Shown one piece after another: positions 22,330 through 32,762 of a DNA stretch of 64,000 bases. The translations under genes were made by a program, and so were the position numbers. How positions within the stretch are numbered: position 1 is the stretch's first letter; the number at the start of each line of letters is the position of its first letter. The notes under the pieces were generated by a model. The model did not search any database and was not told where the DNA came from. It saw only the letters and a list, made by a program, of their open reading frames with translations. Source of the stretch: Tilletia caries (lineage: Eukaryota; Basidiomycota; Exobasidiomycetes; Tilletiales; Tilletiaceae); NCBI GenBank assembly GCA_032718865.1, contig JALUTQ010000004.1, positions 62,001 through 126,000 on the forward strand, read 5' to 3'.

Positions 22330-22750
22330 AGCAATGACGGGCTGTAGCCGCCCCGGCCAGCCTTCTCCGCGTAGGGCGACATCCTGGGCCTCGCCGTGCT
22401 TCTGGAAGGGGTGTGTGATCAGATCGGCTGCGCCTTCCAGGCCGATGCCACCGAGGGTACCGTAGATGAGAACAACGCGTTCGGGAAGATGGTGGGGACG
22501 ATGAGCGCTCCGAAAACGCCGCCAATGAGGTGCATGTCATCTCTCCGCACGCGATCTACGTCAGCGCGAAGGGAGAGACTCTTGGATGCGATGGAGGCAA
22601 CGTCAGGCTGGGATGCTTGCTCCAGTTACCAGACCGGCCAGACCACCGACGAGACCACCAGCGAGCGAGACAAGCCAGTTGTACCGTGGGAGCGGCCGGG
22701 AGAATCCTCCGCCGAGACGCTGTTGATGAAGGGAGCGGAGCGGCGGCAGA
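22330..22750 (-). pseudogene. Decayed fragment of a small membrane-protein gene inside the LTR element
   Basis: On the minus strand three frames in succession are protein-like: LVSLAGGLVGGLAGLVTGAS, then DVASIASKSLSLRADVDRV and DDMHLIGGVFGALIVPTIF, then VLIYGTLGGIGLEGAADLIT with a tail ending LQPVIA and a stop near 22335. The Gly-rich hydrophobic segments look like two or three membrane helices. I do not recognise the family. Frame changes every 100 bp or so show that it is a remnant, possibly a captured host gene. Confidence 0.45.
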
Positions 22751-23518
22751 ACATTCGGGCATCAGATCCTCTGCGCGCGCAACGCTGTGTGCGACGGAAA
22801 AGCCGCCCGAGCGAGGGGAGGGGAGCAGAGGCTTGCGGCTCGATGTCGTGCAGGGGTGGCGTGTTGATGTCGGTCACTGAGCCCGGGTCGGCCGGCGCAA
22901 GCGGAAGAAGATGCTCGATGCGGCAGATCTTGAGCATGCGCGCAAATTGAGGTATGTGAGGCGGCGGAGGGGGGTCGGCCTCCTCGGGCGTTGCGACCAG
23001 AGGAGGAGGGATCCATCTTGAAGTCTTGACGGTGCTGCGCCTGCTGTCGAACTCGCGGGAGCAGAGGAGTCGAGGAGATGCCTCGACTCGATACTCCTTT
23101 GAGGAGCGGCGGCGAGCGGAAACACGCGTCGGAGACGGGAGAGGATGGATGTGCTAGATGGCCTGAGGAAGAAGAGAGGAAAACGATCTTGAGGTAGAAG
23201 TGCGAGTGAAGAAAGCGAAGGGGTAATGTGTGAGATGGGGATCACGAAGAAAAGAAAAGAAGAGAGACCGAGAACGAGAAGGACCGATGTGCCGATCCGG
23301 AGGCGCACTGGAGCTGTTGAGCTCGCGAGGCCGTCCGAGAGGGTCCCGAAACCAGAGGCGCTTTGGAGCTGTTGAGACTTGAGCTCAACGAGGCCAGTCT
23401 GGAAAAGGAGCCGGACACGAGACCGAGGCGCGCTAAGTCGTTAGACTGTGGGGCCATCGGCGTGGGTCCCACTGGACTTGGTCGGTGCAAGTCAGTGGTC
23501 AAAACCCTCTCATCACCA

Positions 23519-23755
23519 TGTGCGAACACAATGGTTCGTAGATAGGAAGCTGCGTATGCTAGAAGATCATCCATGTATTCAAAGGCTAAGTACAAAGGGA
23601 GGTGAGGAAGAGAAAAGAGGTGACTGGAAGAATGGCGTGGGAAATGTGGAGGATGGAAGGGTTGCTATGCGGAGGTGCGGGAAAAGGAAGAGCGGAAGAT
23701 AAGAATAGTAGATAAGATAACTGGCCATGTGGCGAAGCCACGTGTTGCCAGCACA
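23519..23755 (-). repeat. 5' LTR of the non-autonomous element
   Basis: 237 bp. On the minus strand the PBS abuts its end at 23518 and the TSD copy AGAGA follows at 23756-23760. Confidence 0.9.
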
Positions 23756-23760
23756 AGAGA

Positions 23761-24297
23761 AGTGATGATGGGAGTGGGATAGGATCGTCGTGAGAAGGGT
23801 TGAGACTTGAGAACAAGGACAATGGGAACAAGATAACTGCCGACAACCCCGCGTCCGGCACCAGACGGCAGACTGAGAGCGAGAGGGAGAGACCGTGACC
23901 TCGGAGGCGGTGGTGAGTCCCGTGGTCTGGCCAGGTTCCAAGGCATCCCTATTCCGCTACCACAGCGGAAGCTTTGAGGAGGCGGTGTGGGAGGCGGGAG
24001 GTGAGCTGAGACTTGGTCTAGGCAGACCGAGACTCTGAGACTCCATTGCCGGCGGTTCGCTGATCGATCACCCGCATGCGCATCACGTGGCCGGCATGTC
24101 CGCTTCGCCATGTGGCACCCGCTCGCTCGCGTGGCGATGGCCGCCTTCGCCAAAATGTTTCTTCTGTTTCCCACGGCTATTGAACACACTGCCATTTTTG
24201 TGAGGTGAGCTTCGCGTCCCTTGACCGTTCTCGCCACCGGCGCCTGCTGCTACTCCACCTCGTCCCCTACTCTGCGTCAGAACACAAGTCCTTCAAG
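23761..24297. promoter_or_regulatory. Upstream region of RPL12
   Basis: 537 bp between the LTR element's target duplication and the RPL12 start. Part may be leftover Ty3 LTR. The last 150 bp, with pyrimidine-rich stretches, should hold the promoter and leader of the ribosomal protein gene. No ORF here is convincing. Confidence 0.45.
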
Positions 24298-25470
24298 ATG
24301 GCACCCAAGAGTACGTACCCCCCTCGCGCTGCTGCTGCTGCTGCTGCTGCTCCCGTTGCTGACACTCTTCTCTCCGCCTCCCCATTTTCTGTGCCCAACA
24401 GTCGACCCCACAGAAATCAAGATCATCTACCTCAGGGCAACCGGAGGTGAGGTCGGTGCCTCGTCCGCGCTGGCCCCCAAGATCGGTCCCCTCGGTCTCT
24501 CCCCCAAGAAGGTCGGAGAAGACATCGCCAAGGCCACCGGCGAGTGGAAGGGTCTCCGGGTCACAGTTCAGCTCACCGTGCAGAACCGCCAAGCGGCCGT
24601 CGCTGTTGTCCCCTCTGCGTCTTCGCTGGTCATTCGCGCATTGAAGGGTGAGTTGTTTTGGTCTGTGTCCCCTATCCGGTGAAGGCAGGTGTTGGGGCGG
24701 CAAGGCGGTAGGAGGGCAGGACTGGGGCACTGTGATGCCTAAAATATGTTTTAATTGCCGGGCGGAGCAGGCTGCGAGGCGCGTTCCGAGGTCTTCACAG
24801 TTCGCGGGACGCTCCGCGCAGCTCTCCGAATGCTGGACTTCGTACACCTGAGACCCGTGCTCCAGTCGCTCCGTCGCCCCGCCGCGCGCGCCATCCAGCA
24901 TTCACCGCGCAGTCTTACCGAAAACTCAACACAACCTTGCCCCTTCCCCTTCCTGCCTACTTGTTACAGAGCCCCCGCGCGACCGCAAGAAAGAGAAGAA
25001 CATCAAGCACGGCGGCAACATTCCTCTCGACGAGATCATTGACATTGCACGAACGATGAAGGTGCGCTCCTTTGCCAAGGACCTCGCAGGCTGCGTCAAG
25101 GAGATCCTCGGCACTGCTCAATCGGTCGGGTGCACTGTCGACAAGAAGCCTCCTCATGATGTTATTGAGGCTATTGACGAGGGCGAGATCGAGGTGAGTT
25201 TACCTTGCCCTTCCTGGGTTGGAGTGGTGGGGCGTGCGGTGGGTGGCAGGGGGCATACAACAGTGGCGACTTGTCATCTGGTCAGGAGGGGCACCAGTAG
25301 GAAATACGGACTTGCGCTGCATCGTTGCGGCGCGCGCGAGACAGCTAGTGGAGGATCCAGTCGCGCCGGGCCCTGCTGTACACCCCACTGCGCGACCTCC
25401 ATGGTCACCTTGCACACAGTCCAGCACGCTGACCCATCCGTTCCCGAACCCGCAGATCCCCGAAGAGTAA
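24298..25470 (+). CDS. RPL12: 60S ribosomal protein L12 (uL11)
   Basis: Four exons: 24298-24310 (13 nt), 24402-24647, 24970-25193, 25456-25470 (15 nt); 166 codons, 165 residues, the standard eukaryotic length. The protein starts [20 protein letters not shown], continues [19 protein letters not shown] and [19 protein letters not shown], and ends [16 protein letters not shown]. It forms the base of the P-stalk on the large subunit and binds the GTPase-associated rRNA region. The very short first and last exons are supported by frame and by the family's conserved ends. Introns 2 and 3 are long (322 and 262 nt) for this genome. Confidence 0.96.
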
Positions 25471-25932
25471 ACGCGATCGGCGAGAGAAAGAACCCAACAC
25501 GCCGCTCGGCTTCTCTCCTAACACCACTTGGCAGCGAACCCCGGCACCGTCGTCCTTTTCCCTCCGATCATGCATGTACCTCTATTTTCTCTCTCAACCC
25601 TCCTCTCTTGCATTTTGCTCTCCCCCTTTCTCCCCATGCATCATGGTTTCTCATAGCATTTTCAGGAGCGACGGTGTGTTGTGGTCAGGCACCAGCATTT
25701 TGATGGATGGATCGCATGCACCTGCGGCGTTGCAGCGGGATGAGTGGCGCTGAAGGCATACGGAAACTGAGACGACAGATCGGATGATAGCTGTAGATGG
25801 CATTTTGGGGGGAAGTTGTTACAAGAAGATGAATGCGAAGAGAGAAGAGAGAGCAAGGTCGAGAGATAGAAAGAGACTCTGAGAGAGAGGCGAGCATGAA
25901 ATCGAAGAAGCGCCGGGCCGAGGATGGGCTGT
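25471..25932. other. Convergent 3' region between RPL12 and HEM12
   Basis: 462 bp with no gene seen; both neighbours end here. CT-rich around 25590-25640. Confidence 0.5.
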
Positions 25933-27165
25933 TTACTCCTCGTCCTTGGCAGCGCAGACTTCCCGACTGATGCGCTGTACGGCCTGTAGGTAGTGCTTGA
26001 GGTTCTCCGGGTCGACACCGGGGGTGATCCCATGTCCGAGATTGGCAATGTACGCGCCCGAGCCACCGAAGCCGCCCTTCTTGCTGCGAAGCATGCGCTC
26101 GACGGCGCGTTCGATAGCCTCCTTGTTCGAGTACAGCACGCCGGGGTCCATGTTTCCCTGGAGTGCGATGCGGTGACCTGCGCCACCTGCTCCCGAGCTG
26201 GCGTTGTAAGGGTGAGCGTCGTCGACGATCTTGCGTGCGTGGGCGGGCTCGACGAGCCAGTCGAGGGCGATGACGTCGTACCCTGACTTGGCGAGTTCGG
26301 GGAGGGCGTGTCCGAGTGCTCCGCGGGCGAAGACGATCATGGGTACGCATGGGTAGCCTGCGGAGGAGAGTGCGTCTTTGACCCCTGCTGCGATCTGCTT
26401 GAGGAAGGGGAGGGAGAAGGTGCGGAAGTCGGCGGGGGAGAGTTCGCCTGCCCATGATTCGAAGACTTGGAGCAGTTGTGCGCCCGCTTTGACTTGGCCG
26501 ACGAGGAACTCGATGCAGATGTCTGTGATCTTCTGGAGGAGTTCTTTGGACTCTTCTGGATATAGGAAGAGCCATCGCTTGGCCTTTTCGAAGAATTTGC
26601 TGCCGCCGCCTTCGACCATGTATGCCATGAGGGTCCAGGGAGCGCCTGCGAAGCCGATGAGGGGGATGAGGCCGTCGAGCTCGTGGCGGGTGAGCTTGAT
26701 GGCCTCGTAGACGTATCCGAGCTCCTTCTCGACGTCGACCTTCTTCATGATCTTCTGTCGTTCGACGTCGGCGGGTGTTACGAGCGGGTCGGGGAAGTGG
26801 GGTCCCTTTCCTGGGTGCATCTCTACGGTCATGCCGAGGGCTTGCGGGACGACGAGGATGTCGGAGAAGATGATGGCGGCGTCGAGGAGGCCGTGGTAGC
26901 GTCTGATGGGCTGGAGGGTGATCTCGCATGCGAGGGCGGGGGTGCGGCAGCATTCGAAGAAGTCGTGCTTCTCCCTGAGGGCGCGGAACTCGGGGAGGTA
27001 GCGCCCTGCCTGGCGCATGATCCAGATGGGTGCGCGCTCGGTGTGCTCGCCGCGGGCTGCGCGGAGGATGAGGTCGTTCTTCATCTGGGCCGTGCACTGG
27101 CTCGGGTCTGTCGGCTGCTTCTTGGTGGTGAAGGAGTTGAGGTGGGTGAGCAGACTCTTGGACAT
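25933..27165 (-). CDS. HEM12: Uroporphyrinogen decarboxylase
   Basis: Single exon of 411 codons, 410 residues (family 350-400). It starts MSKSLLTHLNSF and carries the two family signatures: PIWIMRQAGRYLPEFR (substrate-binding Arg) near residue 50 and IGFAGAPWTLMAYMVEGGGS near 165. Further conserved blocks are AAIIFSDILVVPQALGM and, near the C-terminus, RIALQGNMDPGVLY and ANLGHGITPGVDPENLKHY. It removes four acetate carboxyls from uroporphyrinogen III to give coproporphyrinogen III in cytosolic heme synthesis. The frame is open upstream to 27387, but that extension is not conserved-looking and the enzyme is cytosolic, so the ATG at 27165 is chosen. Confidence 0.96.
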   Translation of the reverse strand: MSKSLLTHLNSFTTKKQPTDPSQCTAQMKNDLILRAARGEHTERAPIWIMRQAGRYLPEFRALREKHDFFECCRTPALACEITLQPIRRYHGLLDAAIIFSDILVVPQALGMTVEMHPGKGPHFPDPLVTPADVERQKIMKKVDVEKELGYVYEAIKLTRHELDGLIPLIGFAGAPWTLMAYMVEGGGSKFFEKAKRWLFLYPEESKELLQKITDICIEFLVGQVKAGAQLLQVFESWAGELSPADFRTFSLPFLKQIAAGVKDALSSAGYPCVPMIVFARGALGHALPELAKSGYDVIALDWLVEPAHARKIVDDAHPYNASSGAGGAGHRIALQGNMDPGVLYSNKEAIERAVERMLRSKKGGFGGSGAYIANLGHGITPGVDPENLKHYLQAVQRISREVCAAKDEE

Positions 27166-28175
27166 CGTCGCTTTGTTTTGCAGTGATGAGACGGAACGGA
27201 CGGACGTGGCACTTGGCAGCAGCAAAATCTCAGACGGACGGACGATGTAGTATGAAGCGATGAAGCCTGGAGCCTGGATACGGGATCTCTTTCTTCTTCC
27301 TCTGCGTTTTGCCAGCTGGGGATGTCCGATGTCGTGGTCAGAGGATTCCGACAGCGGGGAGAAAGCTGTCGCCATTCGAGGTGGCACGCATCACGTGGCG
27401 CGAGTCAATCGCAGTCAGCACCTCGTCCATACTTCACGATGATCCAGCATGGCTGCCCAGCAACACACTCGGGCAGCCTGCAAAGACCCGGGCTGGATGC
27501 AGTCGATTTTTCTGAACCTTTCCATGGGCTCAGCATGCGGTGTTGTGTTGATGGCAGCAATTCTGGGTCGGACAGGCGCCATGTGAGGCCAGCCCTAACC
27601 ACAACCCTACTTCCAGCCCTAAAGGACACAACCGCCGTGCTGTCGAAACACAAAGTCACGACCATGCATGCTGAGGCTACCAAACCTGGCTGGGGACTCT
27701 GGAAATATTCAAGGATGAGTTCCGGAAGCTTCTGTGACCGCGTTGATTGTGAATGCTGGTGTGTATGGCAGCAGAGAGATGGGAAGGACCTCTGAGTGTA
27801 CGAGATGAGCGATGAGGGTGAGGGGAGGTGGAGGAAGGTGAGACCCGGTGAGACCCGGTGAGACCCCGTGCTGGAAGAAATAAAGACGTCCGAGCGCAGG
27901 GTGCGGGCTTTTGAACGTTGAACTCGGAAGCGTGAAGCGAGAGCAGACGCGGTTGAGCGCGGCGCGTGGTTCGTGGTTCGTGGTTCATGGGTGGAGAAAA
28001 ATGAGGTGGAGCGGAGCCTGCACAAGCTTTTGTCTCTCGTACGGGCTTTGGCTTTGGCATTGGCTGTGACTGTGACTGTGTGTCTGTGTGTGTGTGTGTG
28101 TCTGCTTTGCTTTGCTTTGCTCCCCCAACCATCCCCGCCGTCGCCGTCGTCGTCCCGAGTGCTGCTGCTGCTGCG
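27166..28175. promoter_or_regulatory. Divergent promoter region between HEM12 and CAC2
   Basis: About 1 kb with no supportable gene. It holds three near-perfect tandem GGTGAGACCC units at 27839-27869, triple GTTCGTGGTTCGTGGTTC at about 27967-27985 and a (TG)n tract at about 28070-28100. A 350-codon frame on the minus strand here is Ser/Thr/His-rich and low-complexity and was not accepted. Confidence 0.45.
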
Positions 28176-28562
28176 ATGGTGCGCTCGATCACGCTCGAGG
28201 TGCGCTGGCACAATGTCTGTCCCATCTACTCCTGCCACTTCCAGACGGTCGGCGCCGCTCATCTCAAACGGGTCCTCGACCACAACGCAGCACAGGGTGA
28301 GCGTCCAGTCTTTGTATGCGTATGCGTATGTAGCTATGGACTGACTCGCGGTCGTCTCCCACACAGCCGCTGGCTTACCGCTCGGCAAGTCCCTCAGTGG
28401 GGAGCCCATCGCGGCCTCAGCAGCAAGCTCAAGCAAACATGCGCTCCCGCCCATCATGCCAGGCGGTCAGAGCTGGCGGCTCGCTACCGCTGGCGGAGAC
28501 AACAACGCACGCGTGAGTGAATTCCACAGCAGCTGTGCTTCCTGCGCTGCCATGGCTCAGTC

Positions 28563-28607
<45 letters not shown>

Positions 28608-31600
28608 CAGATCTGGATGGTCCACCCCAACATGCCCTCGCCAGCAGCCATGGCAGCCGCAGCAGGAACCGCAGACCCAAGTCTCCTCCCCGCTCCGCAC
28701 CCGCCACGCGTCGAATACCTCGCAACACTCAGTCGGCACACCGGAGTCGTCAACGTCGTCCGCTTCTGTCCGCGCGGAGAACTGCTCGCAACAGCAGGCG
28801 ATGGTCCGTCACTGCTCCCTGTCCACATCTTCAAAATCTAATCACTGAACTGCTTCTTCTTCCTCTGCAGACGGGAACGTCCTCTTCTGGATCCCCTCCG
28901 ACAAAATGATGGAGTCCCTCGGCGACGACCCAAACAGCTATGAGAAGGAGCACTGGCGCGTGCGCACAATGACCAGGCCCACCAATGCAGAGATATACGA
29001 TCTCGCCTGGAGCCCCGCCGGCGAACAGCTCATCGTCGGAGGTACCGACTTTGCCCTTCGCGTCATCAGCGCTTCCGATGGTCAGTTCCTCACAAAATGC
29101 CAGCCAATTGCATTAATCCTACAATGCTTCCTCATTGACCCTTCCCCATCTCTCATTCCCATCGACTCCCACAGGCTCTATACTCCGCGAGATATCAGAG
29201 CACTGCCATCATATCCAAGGCGTCGCCTGGGACCCTCTCAACGAGTATCTGGCCACCCAGAGTAGCGACCGCTCCGTGCACGTACACTCCATCCTCCCCC
29301 GAGGCACCCACAACACCCACAATCTCGCCCTCGAAAGCCACGCCAGCTTCACCAGTCTGCACAACGTCAGCCGCAACTCCCATCTGGCCTACCACCGTCG
29401 GGCGGGAAGTACCAGCGCAAGCTCCATCGCCAACGCCAGCGCCAATGCCGCTCCGTCCTCCTTTGTCTGGGATCACAGCGCCAAGCCGCCCATGCAACGC
29501 CGCGGGAGCTCCCATGCGAGCGTTGCAAGCGAGTCTGGCGCCGCCGAGGCAGGTGGCGACCCTCGCTCGGCCGTTCGCAGTCGATCGGGCCGGAGCAGTA
29601 CCCCCTTTGAGACCGCCATCGCGGGCACCAGCACACACCTGCCCCCGTCCAACCAGTTGCCGGGCACCACGATGCTCAGTCCCTCGATGCACAACACGGC
29701 CTTGCCTCCGCTCTCCGGCCCTCCGCCCCTTCCTGCTGCGCCAGGTTCAGCTCGGCCGGCTTCGGTGTCCACTCTGCCGCCGTTACCCCCGCCCGTCGGC
29801 GCTCCGCCCCCTCCGACCTCCATCAACTCGATCACGATGGGTCATCCCGGTCGGGCGGTGACGCCCACTCCCGGCCCGTCCGTGCCCCCGAGTCCGTTCT
29901 CGTCGGCCAGCGCTATGAACCCGCCCCAACTCACCCCTTCGCGTCGGTCGAGTTTCAGCGGGAGCGCCATTGACGCCCCCTCCCCGCCCATGACGGCCGT
30001 CTCCTTCAGCAGTACCACCCAGGCAAGCCAGGTAGTGGGCACGGGAAGTCAGCACCTTGGACCAGGCCCAGCGTCTGCATACCCCGGTCTCACCGGCGTC
30101 TCGGCCTTGTCGACGCCTGCGACGAGCGTGTCGGCTGCTGCGACGCCCTCGGTGCCCAAACCGCCACCTTCGAACGCCTCGGCTTCGTCGGCTACGATGG
30201 GCTTTGAACTCCGTCGGTCCGAGTCCCGCGCTCGGTCGGCACGGTCGAGCTCGCCCATGCCGCTGCCCGCCATACGGGCGCCCCCGAGTCCCAAGCAGAG
30301 ATTGCAACATGCACTCAGCGCTTCGGGGAATGGTGGGCCTGGGTCCGGCGGTGGCGGTGCTGGCGGTGGCACAGGCGCGGGTACGAGTGCGGGACCATAC
30401 ACGTCCTCCGCGGCCAACCTGTCCTTCCCCGGTTCCGGGATGGGCCAGATCTTACGGACGCGCATGTACGGCGACGAGAACTACAGTGGCTTTTTCCGAC
30501 GGCTCAGTTTCAGCCCGGACGGGGCGCTGCTTGTGACGCCGAGTGGGATCTTCGAAGGTGGGACTGGCCCTGGTGGGCTGCCTTTGCCGCCGCCTAGTCC
30601 GACGTCGCTCATGCCGGGCAGCGGGTATGCGGATGCGAGTCCCGGAGGCGCAGCTTCGCGCGGCGCTGCATCGGGGAAAGCGTCCTCCTCCTCCTCGTCA
30701 TCCGCTGCAGCACTCCCCGCTGCGCTCGGTGGGCCCATGACGGGCCCTGCTTCCTTGCACCCGCCGCCGATCTCGGGCCGGAGCACGGTGTACATGTACG
30801 CGCGGGGAAGTCTGCACCGCTCCAATGCGCCCATTGCGCATTTCCCGGGACACAAGACCGCCACGCTTGTCGTGAGCTTCTCGCCGATCCTGTATGAGCT
30901 GCGGAACATCCGGCGGCCCGGGGGCGGGAGCGCTGGTGCCGGTGCGGGGGATGGGTTGGACGAGGGCGTCGCGCCGCATCTGACGGTCCCACTCGAGGCG
31001 GGCAAACATAAAGTCGTACCGCTCTCCTCGATCGGCCGTGCTTTTAGCGGGGCGGCGACGACGAGGGAGGAAGATGCCGCGCCGTTGTTGAATCCGTTGG
31101 CGCAGCCGCGCGGGTCGGTGTCGGCGGCGAGTAGGGCGGGCTCGGAACCGCGGAGGTCGGCGAGTGCGACGCCTAGTGCTGGTGGGGCGCACGTTGGGGA
31201 TGCGGCGGGCAAGTCGACCTCGTCGTCCGCTGCGGCGGCGGCGGGTGCATACATGCCGAGTCCGAGCACGCCTGCTTCCGCTTCTGCCTCGGGCACGGGC
31301 ACGGGCACGGGTGCCGGCGGAGGGCTGGCGGCGAACTTTGGCCCCAGTGTGCCGAGTAGCATGATTGGGCTTCCGTACCGGATGATCTTTGCGGTTGCTA
31401 CGCAGGAGAGTGTCTGGATTTACGACACGCAGCAGACGGGACCCTTGTGCTGTTTTAGCAATATGCACTATGCCAGTTTTACTGATTTGACTTGGTACGT
31501 TCTTTTATGGCCCCCCTTCTTTTCTCTTGGTTACAAGGGGATTATTGATGATTTTTCTACCTTCCGTGTAACAGGGCACCCGACGGGCAGACGTTGGTCA

Positions 31601-32058
31601 TGTCGTCCACCGACGGGTACTGCTCCGTCGTCGTCTTCGACTATGGAGAGCTGGGCACGCCGTACGGGTACGCGTCGCAACCCTCGCTGGTTCCCCAGTC
31701 GCAACATCAACAGCAACAGCAACATGCGGCGAGCAGCAAGAAGGTTGAAGTCTCGCCCCGGCCGGCTCATGCTAGTGCACAGCAGTATTATCATGCATCG
31801 GCGGCGGGTGCGGGTGCGGGTGCGGGTGCGGGTGTGAGTGGTCTTCAGACACCTTCGACACCGGCGACGCCGTCTGCCAGCGCTCCTGCGGCAGCGTCTT
31901 CTTCTTCTTCTGCCTCTGCTTCCGCCTCTACGTCGGGGTTGCCTACGAGCGCGTCGGGCGAGCTGGGGCTCGCTTTGCAGGCTGCTGGGCGTTCTGAGGA
32001 CGGGGAGCAACCGAAGAAGAAGCGCCGGGTTGCGCTTACGACTGATGTGATCCCTTGA
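28176..32058 (+). CDS. CAC2: Chromatin assembly factor 1 subunit p60/Cac2 (WD-repeat protein)
   Basis: Six exons: 28176-28296, 28367-28512, 28611-28803, 28871-29080, 29175-31494, 31575-32058; 1158 codons, 1157 residues, far longer than the usual 450-600. WD repeats are visible in order: EVRWHNVCPIYSCHF, LATAGGDNNARIWMV, RHTGVVNVVRFCPRGELLAT, NAEIYDLAWSPAGEQLIVGG, HHIQGVAWDPLNEYLATQSS, FFRRLSFSPDGALLVTPSG, PYRMIFAVATQESVWIYDT and LTWAPDGQTLVMSSTDGYCS. This is the CAF-1 p60/HIRA pattern; it deposits H3-H4 behind replication forks. Between the fifth and sixth repeats a disordered Ser/Pro/Gly insert of about 350 residues is present, with a second one later. The C-terminus ends with a KKKRR nuclear signal. 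Confidence 0.88.
28562..28605 (+). repeat. (TC)n microsatellite in intron 2 of CAC2
   Basis: Uninterrupted TC dinucleotides form the polypyrimidine tract just before the GCACAG acceptor at 28605-28610. Confidence 0.9.
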
Positions 32059-32762
32059 ATCGCTTGGGACCTCGGCAGAACACGCACGCACACAAGACGC
32101 CCCTTCTCCATCAGGCCCAGCCCAGGGCCGGCCGAGGGGAGGGGGGTTTTCCAACACTTACATATCACATCGACTTCGGGTTTCTCTCCACTTTCACCTG
32201 TCTCTCTCTATTCCTCTCACACACAGACACGCACCAATTCTCTCTTCATCCTTCCTAGGCCCCGTCTGCTTTCATCCGTCACAGCCTCGGTCCGTGTTCT
32301 GCAGTCATAATCATCCCGCGGCCCTCCCCCCTTTATCGAACTCTTGTCCGAAGAGCTTGCCCTCTTCCTCGAGATTTGTTCGAAGGCCTCCTACACACTC
32401 CACTTTTCTTTGGCCTCACCAATGCATGACGAACCCATATCGCGTCCCTCACTCCCTTTTCTTCTGAAGCTTATGAGCTAGATTTCGGAAGGTGCTGGCT
32501 GATTCTTCCCGCGCGAGACCGACGAGAGAGTGCGGTCGAATTGACAGGTTTTTTTTTAGGATTGATGGAAAAGCGCTTCCATAGCAAGGACTGGACCAGA
32601 GAGGGAGTGCCGGAGAGAGTGCAGGGCTGGCAAAAGGGAAACCGGGAGGCAAACAGGAGAAGAAGGGAAAGGGAAGAGATGGAAGGAGAGGGAGGAAGGA
32701 GGAGAGAGTTGCGAAGATGGGAGGTTGGGGGGAGAGTGAGCAGAAAAAAAAAAGGGGACCAC
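32059..32762. other. Convergent 3' region between CAC2 and the NIPA gene
   Basis: 704 bp, no gene seen. The left half is CT-rich and the right half GA-rich. Both neighbours end here. Confidence 0.5.

Larger units (their letters stand above)
21150..23755 (-). mobile_element. Non-autonomous LTR element (LARD/TRIM-like), complete
   Basis: Two 237-bp direct repeats that look identical (21150-21386 and 23519-23755) start TGTGC and end GCACA and flank 2132 bp. A 5-bp target duplication AGAGA is present at 21145-21149 and 23756-23760. Orientation is minus: the PBS TGGTGATGAGA follows the right-hand LTR directly (23518-23508) and a purine-rich tract GGGTGGGGA precedes the left-hand LTR (21387-21400). 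No gag or pol is encoded. The interior holds decayed coding sequence (about 22330-22750) unrelated to retroelements. Confidence 0.9.

Noticed and set aside
22396..22950. 184-codon plus-strand ORF in the non-autonomous LTR element
   Set aside because: Its composition is that of an antisense reading; the minus strand at the same place is more protein-like.
25685..27097. 470-codon minus-strand ORF overlapping HEM12
   Set aside because: Arg/Pro-rich out-of-frame shadow of the uroporphyrinogen decarboxylase gene.
27405..28457. 350-codon minus-strand ORF between HEM12 and CAC2
   Set aside because: Low-complexity Ser/Thr/His composition, no motif, overlaps the first exons of CAC2 and the likely promoters.
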